Of a DNA stretch of 64,000 bases, positions 47,087 to 58,678 are shown piece by piece. The notes under the pieces were generated by a model. That model was given only the letters and a program-made list of their open reading frames with translations. It had not been told where the DNA came from and did not search any database. Location: positions 4,030,001 to 4,094,000 of the forward strand of contig JACONQ010000004.1 in the NCBI GenBank assembly GCA_014281115.1, in the 5' to 3' direction. The first letter of the stretch is position 1. Every line of letters begins with the position of its first letter. The position numbers and the translations under genes were made by a program. This DNA comes from Laburnicola sp. R22_1 (Eukaryota; Ascomycota; Dothideomycetes; Pleosporales; Didymosphaeriaceae).

Positions 47087-47508
47087 TAAATCGCGACTTG
47101 GCTACTTTGTACTTAATAACGCGACAAATAATAACGCAGCTGTTAATGCGCTGGCTATATAGTATAACTTCTGGACGCCCTATTAACAACTCTGCTATAT
47201 ATATTATATCCTTAATCTAAGCGCTTAATTAGTAATATAGGGCAAAGATAAGAAAGCCTTTAAGAATAAGGACTTAAATTTACAGGTAAAACTAAGCGTC
47301 TAGCCTTCTTACTTTTCTACCGCCTACTAACTACTTGCTAGAAAGAAGAAGCGTTTTTTAATAAGTGGCGAAAGTACAGCCTAATTAGTATACTATTTAA
47401 TATTATCGCGTCTATCTGTATCTCGCAAATCTAAGAGTTATTTAAGAAGCTATAAGTTTAGAAGGCCAAGCAGCTAGACACGTTATTATTAGAGACTTAT
47501 AAGCTTAT

Positions 47509-47673
47509 TGTCAGATTAGAGCCGTGTTGCCGAACGAGGGCACGTGGTCGGCTCCACCCTCTAAATTAGACCTGGAGCCAACAAGTCACAGAACACACAC
47601 AATACAACTATTCATCCATCTTATCTATTAGACCCCCCATCTTAATAAGCTTAAATAGTGCTCAAATCTAACA
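47509..47673 (+). repeat. Left LTR of copia copy 2
   Basis: This 165-bp repeat begins tgtcagattagagccgtgtt and ends caaatctaaca. Confidence 0.95.
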
Positions 47674-47719
47674 ATTAAGAGTCTCACTGCCTTAATCAAC
47701 CCTAAGAAAAGACAATGTC

Positions 47720-50700
47720 GCTATTAACGCTCCGCGACTTAACAATCGTGTTAACTAATTAATTACACTAACTATACACTATAGCTACTGCAGCTAAAAG
47801 CGCGATGCGAGCCAATGGATATATGGCCTATTATTAATCTAGATGGAGCCAAACTCCCACGCGAAAAGCCGACACCGCTGTCGCCGCTAGAAATAGCGAG
47901 TTACCAGCCAATTATCCGCGTAAACGACAACGATTAACAAAACACTCTAACGCGCCTATTAGAGCTATTAAATTTAGGCCTTAAGGCATATAAGAAGGAC
48001 ATTAAGTTCTATAAGATATAGCTTAAGGACTACAAGATTAAGGATAAGAAATACTAAGAGGAGAGAATAAGTCTTAAGAAAGTAGTCATCTATATTTAAT
48101 TAACTGTGTCGCAACACCTGCAACATAACTGCTGTAAGCCTAGAGAGCAGATCTAGCAATAGATTAAATCTCTAACGCAGATAGTAGGCATTAATAAGGA
48201 AGACGAGCGAAATAGAGCGAGAGCGCGATACCTACAGGCTCTTAAGCCAATAAGACAACCCTTAAACTAGGATACCTAGCTAACTAAGTATAATTAGGCA
48301 GCTACAGAAGCAGAGACAAACAATGTCGCCAAAGTATAATTAATCCATAATACTATAAAGGACTTCCTAACTGCAATTATAAAGGCTGCCCCCACCTAGG
48401 GCGTGTCCTTTTAAGAAACTAGACGCCAAGACGCAGATATAATAAGGAAGGAGATAATAAAACGCTTCTAAGAATATATAGCAATACTCTACCTAATTAA
48501 GGGCAAATAGTATAGGGGCGCCTTTGCTACTAGTAAGCCATCTCTCGCTGCTAGTAGTGTATTTACCCTAGGCACTAATAGGGACGCCTCTTACGCTACT
48601 AAAGACGCGCCATCTTCTACAAATAACTAACATGGGCAGGGGAGACCTCAACAAAAACAATTCTTTAGTCAAAGTACCATATCTAAGCAGCCCTTAATAG
48701 AGGATACAACAGTAGTTAAAGGCAGAAAATGCCCTACTTATAAACAAAGGCATAGTCTAAAAGACTGCTTCTACGCATATTTGGAACATACACTAGAGTA
48801 GTTTAGGCCATAACCTGGCTTTACAGACATAGTACAATACAGGATTAGAAATAATTTAGATCTATAAGAGGAGATAAGGAAGGTAAAGAGACTAAGGTCT
48901 TAAACCCCACGAATTAAGAACTCACATACCCCTACTTCTACGATTAATAATAATTAACTAGATGGATGGAAAATTTCCACTATCCGAGCCAGCTTTAATG
49001 CGGCATTATATCAATTTGATTCTACGAGCTACCCACTACAATACTCCTTAATCCTTAATTTAGGCACTACCTACCACATCGCAAACAACCTTAATTAATT
49101 TGTCTTATTTCGCCCTCTATCGCCTAAAGACTTTATATGGGCTGGAAATACACAAATATAGGTTAAAGGATATAGCACGGTTTATCTTAAACTAAAGGGC
49201 CCAGCTAGATAGCAGATACTACGCCTTAACAATATAGCCTATTACCCAGACCTTCTATGCAACCTAGTGTCTTTTAGAATACTACGGCGTTAAGGGCTAT
49301 AGTGGGATACTAAATTAGAACCTATAAGCCTAAAGCGAGTAGATAACACAGTTATTACTAAGCTGCAAGAGCTCTACAACCAATAGGTTCTAGAATACTA
49401 ACTAGAACTAATAGAACAGGCAACCTTCCACACCCACAGGATCACCTCACGCACTAAGAGATCCCCACAAAAGGCAGACGCACTGCGATGGCATAAGCGA
49501 CTAGGGCATCTAGGCCCTAGTGCTCTTAAGCACCTAGTGTAGTAATTTAAGGGGGTGCGGATTAAAGGCATCACCACAGTACAGTGCGACGCCTGCGGAC
49601 GAGCCAAATCCAAGAGGTTGATCCGCCGAACACTACGACTAATTAATGAAGGACTAGGAGAACAAGTCGCAATAGACTTCCACAGCTACAAGGATGGCAG
49701 CTTAACAAAAGAGAAGAGCCAAATACTAATTACTAATTAATACTTAGGACTAATGTGGGATTTCTACTTTAAGGACAATCGCACAGCTTAATCTATTATC
49801 CAAACTTTAGCCACTTTTACAAAGTTCATAAAGAACCAATTTAACCTTACAGTTAAGGTAATTAAAGCGGACAACAAAATATTTACAGCTAAACAAGAAG
49901 TTAATTAATAGTACACAGCCTAGGGTATTACAATTAAGCCTTTAGCACCTAACACACAAGCACAGAATAGGGGAGCTAAACGCTTAGAGAGTGTAATAAA
50001 AGATAAAGCCTAGGCAATACGACTTAATACCAACCTACTATAGGAGATATAGCCAGAGATTACCTAGTTAGCTGTCTACCTCTATAATCGAACGCCAAAC
50101 TATACGAATTACTAGAGAATACCATACAAAGTCTTCTTTACAATAGTGGCCTTTTAGAATAGAGTAGTTATAGCACTATAAAAGCCAGATTAAACCTATC
50201 TTAAGGCATATAGGTGCAAAGCTTTTGCAATAATAGATAATACCTACTATGGTAAGAGTAGGCTATAACGTCTTAACCCAAAGGCGTGGATTAGATATCT
50301 AGTAGAATACCAATCCTCCAATATCTTTCGGATATAGATACCCTCGCTTAGGAAAGTAATTAGCACCCAGAATATAATATTTAACAAAGACAGCATCTTT
50401 AGCGAAAAGACAAAGGACCTTATGGATAACCTCATACACAATACTCTCAAAGAGATCGCCGCATAGGTCCAATTGGTTAAACTACCGTCCACAGCTAAAC
50501 TAACTAAATTAGAGACAGAGTCGTTCTATAAAGATAAGACAATTCAAGATAACCCGCAGGATAAAGACCAGCCTAGATATCGACAAGGCAGGAAAGTGGA
50601 CTATACTTATCCCACTCCGCCAATCACACCACCACTAGTAACACTCCTTGCACAATTACCAGTAGAGGAAGACAAAGGAAAAGACCACTAACCCTTATTA

Positions 50701-52490
50701 TTAGCAACATGCCCATGGGCTATAGTATTTATAGCTGGCACCAAAGCGGCAAACACAGGGAACTTTAATAGGAAAATATTAGATAAGGCGCAGTTAAAAA
50801 GATTGCTCTCTAAAGGATTAAAGCTACATAGGAGCCAGTTGCCTATGCCACCTTCCTAACGCAATAAGCTTAAAGAACATCCACTGTGCGATATGTTCAA
50901 GGAAGCTGAGAAACAGCACCTGAACAGTCACCAGGATATGAGATCCTGGACCGAGATACCAGCTAAAACAATCAAGCTGACTGGAGAACAGATCCTCGAC
51001 TGTATGTAGGTATACACCTACAAGTTTAATAAATATTACTAACTTAAGAAGTGCAAAGCACGCCTTATTGTTCGTGGCAATTAATAGAGAAATATCACGT
51101 CACAAGATATATATGCGGCAACATTGGCTAGACAATTATTTCGCATGCTTATGGCGATTGCGGCGCGATTCAACCTAGAGCTCCTTTAATACGACGTCAC
51201 GAATGCCTTTGTTCACGCGAAGATCGACCGAGATATATACATAAGGATGCTATAAGGCTACAATAAACCTAGGACAATCCTAAAGCTTAATAAGGCGCTA
51301 TACAGACTCTGGATCTCACCACTACTCTGGCAGAGAGAGTTTACTTTAACACTGCGAGGCTTAGGCCTTATTAGTATACCCCATAAACCTTGCTATATAA
51401 TTAAACAAGGCGTAATTATCTTCTTCTACGTAGATACTATTATTATTGCCTATAAACAGGAGAACAAACCCCAGGCTAAGCTAGTTATTAAGCAGCTACA
51501 AGAAAAGTACACCCTTACAGGAGGAAAAGATCTCTAATGGTTCCTAGGGGTTAAGATTCTTAGAAACTGCCTATAATAAAAGATCTGGCTCTTACAAGCG
51601 TTATATATTAACAAGATCGCTAGGCTAGTTAATAACCAAAGCCTTAGGCATAATACCCTAATAAGTAGCATTGAGCTTACTCTATAATTAGGCTTTGCTA
51701 GTCCATCTAAGATTAACAGATACTAACACAAGGTTAGCTCGATCCTATTCGCCGTAGTTACCACCTAGCCAGACACTGCTTTCGCGTCCTCCCAATTAGC
51801 ATAATTTCTTACTAACCCTAGCAGCCAACATTAAGATGCCGCTAATTAAGTCCTACTATACCTCTAAGAAACACACACAAGAGCGTTACAGCTAGGTAGA
51901 GAAGACAGTTTTAAGGTAGTAAGCGATGCCTTGTTTGCGGACAATACACTGGACTAAAAGAGTTCTTAAGGATATATTATTAAACTGTTCAGTGGGCTAA
52001 TTATATAGAAAGCAAGCAAGCAAGATACTGTCACCACATCCACCACTAAAGCCAAGCTACTAGCCCTATCACAGGTAGCCAAGGAGGCACTGTTTACATC
52101 ACGCCTACTTAATAAGCTCCAGGTTAAGCTCGCGGATCAAACAATTACTATTAAATGCAACAACTGGCAGACAATACAGCTTGTCGCTAAGGAGACTGCG
52201 CAGCTCAATACTAAACTCCGCTATGTGGATATTCATAACTATTGGTTAAGGCAAGAGGTAGCGTAAGGAAGGATCAGGGTCACCTACACTTAGTCAAACG
52301 AAATGATAGCTAATAGGCTCACAAAGGCCCTTCCTGTCAATAAATAGAGCAAATTTCTAGATTAACTAGGACTTGTTAATATGGCAGAGGATCTTAACAG
52401 AAAGGAGGTACAAATTAACGAGCTAGAACAAAGGATAGAGGCTATTACTCTAGAATAAAGGACGGCTACAAGGGGTCCAGCTTAAGGATA
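47720..52490 (+). pseudogene. Copia gag-pol, RIP-inactivated (copy 2)
   Basis: It has the same domain order as copy 1. Visible are a zinc-knuckle remnant near 48725, WHKRLGHLGPSALKHLV near 49480, integrase VQCDACGRAKSKRLIRR near 49580 (the second zinc-binding Cys kept here but Tyr in copy 1) and AIDFHSYKDG near 49670. Reverse transcriptase shows YDVTNAFVHAKIDRDIYI near 51190 and FYVDTIIIAYKQ near 51425. RNase H is near 51960-52380. Stops are numerous. Confidence 0.88.
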
Positions 52491-52509
52491 AGCCTAAGCT
52501 GAGGGGGTG

Positions 52510-52674
52510 TGTCAGATTAGAGCCGTGTTGCCAAACAAGGGCACGTGGTCGGCTCCACCCTCTAAATTAGACCTGGAGCCAATAAGTCACAGAACACACA
52601 CAATACAACTGTTTATTCATCTTATCTATCAGACCCCTCATCTCAATGAGCTCAAATAGTGCTCAAATCTAACA
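52510..52674 (+). repeat. Right LTR of copia copy 2
   Basis: This 165-bp repeat is preceded by the purine tract gctgagggggtg and followed by the duplicated cttat. Confidence 0.95.
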
Positions 52675-54015
52675 CTTATACGCCCTATTAAGACTTAGTA
52701 GAACTCCTATTATAGGGCTATAGAGCGAGCTGCCTAGCTTTATAGTCCTATTAACAACTACACCTATATAAAGATTAATAAGGCTAGAGTAGAGGCGGCC
52801 TTATAGCGTTGTAATACACAATTATAGCGCGCTAAGCCTAGGTTATTTATATAAGAAGGAGGATTAACAGCTAAGGACTAGGCGATAATTAGCGAATATA
52901 TTAAGCTACTAAGTCTATTTAAAGAAGCTACAAAGCTACTAGAGGGCAGAGGCCATGTTGGCCGCCATAGAGCTATCTAGGAAGTAGTTATTACTTTCGA
53001 GTAGCTTCTTGACGAGCTTAAAGAGCAGAAATCACAACTTAAAAAGGTGGACTTTAGTGATCCTAATGCCCTAGAGGATTACCTAGTAGTTAATATTAAT
53101 CTAGCCCATGCGAAGTTAGCTAAGTACTACTAGAAGTTTAATAACTTGCTAATATACTACACCGTAACAATCCTCTATCCATACTATAAGCTCTATCTAG
53201 AAGCTTTGTAGAGTGTACTAGATAACTATAATAAGAAGAAAAATAGCCCTTATTATAAGAGAGACTAGTTGCTAAATAACTACAAGGGCTTTATAAAGCT
53301 ATACAGATCTTATTAGGAAAAGCTGGCAGCTAAGTTAGGCAGAAGCTCTCCTAGCGATCCACGCCTAGCTAAAAAGCCACGTATATTAGCATCTGCTAGC
53401 CGCTTAGCCTTTCTTAAAAACTCTATAAAGGCAGCTCTCTATTAAGTAGAGAAGGCCCTTAAGGATAAATATAAAGTCTAGAAGCGCCAAACACCACTTA
53501 TAGAGGACAATCCGCTTTTGCTCAATCCTATTAAGTACTGGCTTCTTTAGGAGAAGCAGTTTCCTACGCTGTCTAGGCTTGCGCTTAATATTTACTCAAT
53601 ACTAGCCTCCTCTGCTAACTATAAGAGGATGTTTAGTAAGCTTAGAGACCTCTTAGGCCCTTAACGCCTGCGTATAAAGCCTAATCTCATCCCCGCCCTA
53701 TAGTTAGTTAAGTCCTGGAGGAGAGTAGGCATCAAACGTTTAGCAACTACTAACGCTTCTACTACTTTGGAGACCTCTCTTAATAACTTAAACAAAATTA
53801 AAGCTTAACTAGAGCAGTTTAAGTATAGGTAACGCAAACAAGCAATTAATTAGTTAATCAATCAGTCCAAAAGCCACGTACTCTGTCAAACAGTTAAACA
53901 GTCTCAATTCACGCTGAAAAGCTTGGCAGTCAAACAAACAGTCCAGCGGCCTCGAAAACGCAGTTAAATAGTCCCTACGCTCTCTGGACTGACTGTTTGA
54001 TTGTTGCCAAGTCTG

Positions 54016-54339
54016 CGTGGCTCTTACCGAAAACACACTACATGCTGTCCTAATGGTCACACATCTATGCTGGAGGATCATTTTGTTGAGATTACGACAA
54101 GGAGCAATATGGAGACCACAATCCTTCCCGTGACAGTGCAGCGGAACAAATTCTATTGCCCGGACGCAAAACATGGCAAGAGTAGCGAAGAATACTGTAG
54201 GAGCTGTGCTGGCCGGGCAAGGGACCAAGGAATCCCTGGTGTTTGTGGGTGGAGAACGGAGGATGAACTCATTTGGTGTATCGTGCAAAAAGAAGTCGTT
54301 TTCTACCACGATCTCTGCGTCAATGCATTTCGAGAATGA
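54016..54339 (+). CDS. BTB/POZ gene, 3' part, not RIP-mutated
   Basis: Codons restart in the frame left at 43912 (RGSYRKHTTCCPNG) and run open to TGA at 54337-54339, about 107 residues. Cysteine and histidine residues are prominent (TTCCPNGH, FYCPDAKH, YCRSCAGRA, GVCGW, LIWCIV), and could form a metal-binding C-terminal region. It ends YHDLCVNAFRE. Unlike the 5' part at 43541-43912 it has no RIP stop. It is separated from its promoter by 10.1 kb of transposons, so expression is unlikely. Confidence 0.7.
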   Translation, partial: RGSYRKHTTCCPNGHTSMLEDHFVEITTRSNMETTILPVTVQRNKFYCPDAKHGKSSEEYCRSCAGRARDQGIPGVCGWRTEDELIWCIVQKEVVFYHDLCVNAFRE

Positions 54340-54723
54340 TGATTAGTTCGCACTTCGACTGGGTGGTACAATGTGTCGATGGTTATTATGCTCTCGATCT
54401 CGAAGGCTCTGTATACCCCGAAGTGTGACTGGCGCAGTAGATGGGCTATGATGTGAGCCCACATTTCCTAAATCCCTACTCGTTGGTGTGTTCGACCAGA
54501 TTGAATTTCCCCTTAGCTGTACTTTCGAATTATGAGCTTGTATATCTGGAACTTCAACTTTCACCTAGCGCCTTCTGCTTCTGCAAGACATGTGTATGGT
54601 GGCGCTGGAGTTGCGGGGGATGAGGACGACGAGTGTGCAAGGGGAGGCGAAGGAGGCGTCCATGGCTACAGCGGCAACGTTACTCGAGGAGGAATGCTAT
54701 GTACAGTATAACTTAGGGTCGGG
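54340..54723. other. Intergenic between two gene remnants
   Basis: The composition is ordinary. No supported gene or repeat was seen. Confidence 0.4.
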
Positions 54724-55146
54724 TTACAGTCCAATTCGTATCGCTACGTCTTCAATCTCCTTTTCTACCTCTTTCCGAATTGCGTCGAAGTCCATGCGCC
54801 GTGCTGTGATTGCGGTCTGACAAGGTTCTGTTTGGACCAAATCCGAATACAAATCAACGAGCTAGTCCCATTTCATGTCCCGATACTGGCAAAAGTCTTG
54901 ATAGTCTGCCAGGAAGTCATCATTCAACAACCCCCAATCAACCACTGCGGTTTCAATGCCCTCCAAAACCACCTTTCCAGCAGGCACTTTCCATAAATTC
55001 AAGACATTAGCTCCGATGAGAGATGCCCTGGCCCCAAAGCACTTCACAAGATATCCTGCAAGTACTCCCGTCTCTCACGTTTGACAGCCGCGGTTCCCGT
55101 TGAACTCCGCAAGGCCTTCGGACAGTACTCGACTCGCTCTATCCAT
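54724..55146 (-). pseudogene. Unrecognised 140-residue gene with two stops
   Basis: A continuous frame runs from ATG at 55146 (MDRASRVLSEGLAEFNGNRG) to TAA at 54724-54726. Internal TGA (55075-55077) and TAG (54862-54864) codons are both explained by single C-to-T changes, of CGA and CAG. Between them LAGYLVKCFGARASLIGANV and KVVLEGIETAVVDWGLLNDD read as ordinary protein, and the end is helical and charged (DAIRKEVEKEIEDVAIRIGL). No family is recognised. The two stops could be RIP leakage from nearby transposons or decay. Confidence 0.5.
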
Positions 55147-55668
55147 ATTAATGTTAGCTAACTGTCGCTATGACTGGAACGGTGTAAGTTAGCAAGAGCA
55201 AGCGCCCGCGAGTTCACGGCAGTGCCAAGCAACAATGGACTGGTGGACAATGAATGGACCGCATGGACTAACGCCTGTTCATCTACCGCATCTCACGTGA
55301 TGCAATCAATAATCTCGAGACTTGAGTACCTCGGAAATGTTAAGATAGTAGGTTGGCTATGGCCTCCAAAGCTGAACTAACTTAAGTAACTTAGTCAGGT
55401 AATCATCCATCTTGCGTGATTATACATAAGAGAAGAGGGTGCAGCCGTAGGCTTGAACAGCCACAGACGCCTGCTGACGTAAAATACAGTACACGGAGAG
55501 AGACGTGCGGGGTCAGTGTCATACTAGCTGTAAATGGAAGCTGCTTGATCCGAAGTACCGACTAGGGTGGCAATAACGCATAAATATGCGCGCCACAATC
55601 GCCACAGGGCTAGCAACGACTTCCGATTGTTCCGATAACGTTCGGAAACCTAGAAAAAGTATCTTATA
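55147..55668. other. Intergenic, no gene supported
   Basis: Nothing is recognised apart from ordinary-composition sequence up to the TA at 55667-55668 that flanks the next pogo element. Confidence 0.4.
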
Positions 55669-57458
55669 AGCTCAGCTATATAGTTGCCGGCCACATAGGG
55701 ATTCCGGCCACCCCACCAAAACGCGACACCTGCACAAAACACGCGATATCTCAACAACGCCTATTACAATTGCCATTGACTACACATAGATTCAAGCGCT
55801 GCAGCTGCTGTAGCTACTGCAGCTCTCTCTGCAGTGCTTGATATAGTAGATCTACTCTGTTGAGCAGCTGAAGCCTTAGCTGCGCGTATAGCCTCTCTAA
55901 TACTCTCTACCTCTGCAAAGCGTTGATTTGGGTCTACTTGAACGCGCTTTCGAGGACGCTAAGATCTAGAAGTCTCTAGCTACTGCTCAAGGCGTCTTTT
56001 CTCTGCTTCTAGTCCTGCAGCTCGAGTATTTGCAGCTGCTAGCGCCTTACCTGCTTTCTGTAGGAGTAGCCGGGTGCTACGACCTAGGTTTTCAAGGCTC
56101 TGGATGTCGCGCTGCGCCAAGTATAGATCCCGAGGGCCTTGAGGGGTAGAGAGGAAGCTCTGAGGCTGCTGCTGGGGCTGCTGCTGAGGCGTAGGCGTCG
56201 TAGGCCTCTGAGAGACCTGCGACGAGCTGAGCACGTGATTGATGTTGAATGGGCAGAGACCAGTAGCCTGCCAGCCAGCTCGAATCACACGCTCTGTGAA
56301 GCCTTCCTCCCTAGCTTGATAGTAGCAGGCAATAAAGCGCTCTTTCTTGACAGGCGCGGCGTCGTCGAGCGACGCGAGCTCCTGGATCTGGCGTCGGTAA
56401 CTAGACTTGATAACAGAGAAAGGAGCAAGATCTAGAGGCTGTAGGACGTGTGAGGAGTGCGCAGGTAGGTATAGGAGCTCGATTCGATGCTGTTTACAGA
56501 GCCATAGGAACTCTATACTAATATGGCTGCCGTGCCCGTCAAGAATAAGGAGGCGGTACTGGCTATCACCTACAGCCGTCTCAGGTATGAATATGCGCTG
56601 TAGCCACTCAACACCTATTGCATTTGACGTCCATCCGTTCTCTGAGGTTGTATAGAGCCAGCTAGGTACGTAGGACGAGGGGAACCAGGTAGTCTGTAGG
56701 CTCTGGCCCTTGAAGATGACTGCGCAGCGTAGTTTCTGCCCTATCGCCGATACACACTCGATTATAGAGACCCACTCGCGATTTTCTGGAGACCGAATGT
56801 AAGCCTTCTTTTTCTGACTACTAGAGAGTACTCTAGTGTTTGTACATACTCCTAGAGCAAGCCCTGTCTTATCCATATTCCAGATATCCTCATTGCGTAT
56901 ATTTAAGCGCTTTCTAGTCCTCTCAAAGAGCTCTAGAAAGGCGCGCACCTGCTCTGGAGTCGCTGCCTCAGCTCTCTGAGCCTCTAGCTTTCTACCAACT
57001 ACTGAGGCGACGCGTGGCTGGCGCTAGATGAAGTATGAGAGCCAGAGCTTGCCAACAGGCTGATCGTCGCCGTTCATACGCAGGATTCGATTCGCCATTT
57101 CTCAAGCGCAAGCGTGTGAGGGAGGGCAAGCGCGCGCGTCTTCTTCAAGGATCCAGTCTACTAGGAAGTCCTCCTGTAGAGGAGTCAATCGCTGCTGGTG
57201 TTAATGGCTAAGCGCACTGTTTGTCGCGCCACCTAGTCGGCCTTAAAGCGTGGATTGAGGGATATTATATGCCTTTGCTACAGCGCGTAGACTAGAATAA
57301 AGACCTGCGTTGAAATCGCTGATAGCTGATTGTATAGCTAGCTCACGGGCGTCCATTTTGATCAGCGTTGTTGGGAGATATCGCGTGTTTTGTGCAGGTG
57401 TCGCGTTTCGGTGGGGTGGCCGGAATCCCTATGTGGCCGGCAACTATATAGCCGAGCT
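55669..57458 (-). mobile_element. Pogo-type transposon, family B, copy 2
   Basis: The inverted ends agctcagctatatagttgcc and its near complement extend about 75 bp. TA duplications lie at 55667-55668 and 57459-57460. The word ccggccac is at 55687 and 55704 (17-bp period). The inner terminal sequence aaaacgcgacacctgcacaa and the transposase match the element at 21591-23381, while the outer terminal sequence differs. It is 1790 bp long. Confidence 0.93.
55770..57358 (-). pseudogene. Pogo-type DDE transposase, family B, copy 2
   Basis: It starts MDARELAIQSAISDF (57358). A 2-nt insertion near 57300 (ggtctttttattc where copy 1 has ggtctttatac) shifts the frame, and four stops break the HTH region. 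The catalytic domain 55980-56948 is fully open over 322 residues: IWNMDKTGLALGV (first Asp), LLILDGHGSHISIEF (second Asp), VLQPLDLAPFSVIKSSYRR (third Asp), then a coiled-coil tail. An in-frame TAG lies at 55977-55979. The DDD triad is complete, so this is the best preserved catalytic domain of its family in the window. Confidence 0.88.
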
Positions 57459-57736
57459 TAAGGTTAAGTGGCTAGCAGAGTCGATGGTGGTGTTATACGG
57501 CGTAGGTCCAGATTATCGCTCAAGAAGCAGGCGCTGTACGATCAGGTGCGAAGGCATCAACGCCGTGTATTTTTTGTATTCATTGGGACGAGAGCTTGCT
57601 CGTGTAGGCTTAGAAAATTATTACTAGCAGACTTTAGAAGATTTCTATGCGCTTAGAAAATAAGAGCCGCTTAATCTTCAAGTACCTACACATTGTCTCG
57701 CGACGGGGTGCGTCTCGCTACTTAGGGACGGACATT
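57459..57736. other. Short flank between a pogo element and an AT-rich block
   Basis: Plus-strand frames here lack recognisable domains. Composition changes to AT-rich near 57715. Confidence 0.4.
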
Positions 57737-58381
57737 ATAAAGTTAAAGTCTCTTACTAGATAGTAATTACTAGTTAATATAATAGTACTAATTACTAGCG
57801 TGTTATATAGAACTTCTACCTAATCCTAAATTCTAGGTTTTGTAGGTTTAAAAATAGAAAAAATATAGTTTTATAATTATTTAAAAGAATTAGATTAGGC
57901 GAAAATTAGTGGTTTGGCAAAGAACACTATTTCAAAAAGTTTAAACTTTAATAACTTTTTAACTACTTTATTATTATTATAACTTTTTTAAAATTTATAT
58001 AATAATTTATTAGTACTATATTTTTATATAATAATATTACATAATATATATAATAACTAGTAAAATAAAGAGTTTTTTATTAATTACTAACTAATTACGT
58101 AATAAAAATAGTATTTTTAAATTAAATAATTAAAGACTAGTATTTTCTCTATAAATCTATTAAAAAATTAAAATTATAGCTTTACTAGTAAACAAGTTAT
58201 AAAGCTTTAAAAAAATTACTTATTTAGGCTATTTGTGTACATCTGCGTAAGTCTGCGCATATCTGTGCATCTCTAAGCATTTTTATGCTAGTAAATTGCT
58301 TGTGCAAAAATGCGCACAAATACGCAAGTCTGCGCACATTTACGCACGATTCGCATAGTTAAGCAGAAAAACTTTCCTAAT
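57737..58381 (+). repeat. AT-rich direct repeat, copy 1
   Basis: The block starts ataaagttaaagtctcttac and ends aaaaactttcctaat. It is matched by 58679-59314 over its whole length, with mainly transition differences. It contains a run of tgcgca-type words near 58250-58350. No coding sequence was seen. Confidence 0.8.
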
Positions 58382-58678
58382 ATATATTAGGAAAATTTTT
58401 AAGCGCGCGTGCGCACTTATAGCACCTAGGTAGCTTTACGCACGCCTACGCACTAAAAGCGCTCTAAGCGCACCTATAATACTACTTTTTTTTTAGTGTG
58501 CGTATATATAAAGTTATGCAAAAATGCGCACCTATACTACTAGTGCATCTAGGGCACCTAGGACACCTATAGCACCTATGCTATTAAAATAATGCTAATT
58601 AATTAGCAAATAAAGCTTTTTAATTAGCTAGAATTTAAAAAAGCTTAGTAAGCTTTTAAAAAAAAGATTTCTTAAAGT
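58382..58678. other. Spacer between the two AT-rich repeats
   Basis: The spacer holds clusters of gcgcacctat/agcaccta words near 58400-58580 and a poly-T run. No gene was seen. Confidence 0.4.

Larger units (their letters stand above)
47509..52674 (+). mobile_element. Ty1/copia LTR retrotransposon, copy 2
   Basis: LTRs of 165 bp lie at 47509-47673 and 52510-52674, with duplicated target cttat (47504-47508, 52675-52679). It is the same family and orientation as the element at 14187-19254, at a different point of the same hAT family. It is about 100 bp longer, in part because a stretch near 50570-50680 (IQDNPQDKDQPRYRQGRK) is absent from copy 1. Some right-hand segments are less RIP-mutated than copy 1. 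Confidence 0.95.
43913..54015 (+). mobile_element. hAT transposon, family A, copy 3 (host of nested insertions)
   Basis: The ends gacttagcaacaa and ttgttgccaagtc match copies 1 and 2. Flanking gtagctct (43905-43912) and gtggctct (54017-54024) are the target duplication with one transition. Native segments are 43913-45213, 47089-47508 and 52680-54015, about 3.05 kb. A pogo element (45214-47086) and a copia (47509-52674) are inserted in it. The remnant transposase is on the plus strand, opposite to copies 1 and 2. The last 140 bp on the right show little RIP. Confidence 0.88.
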
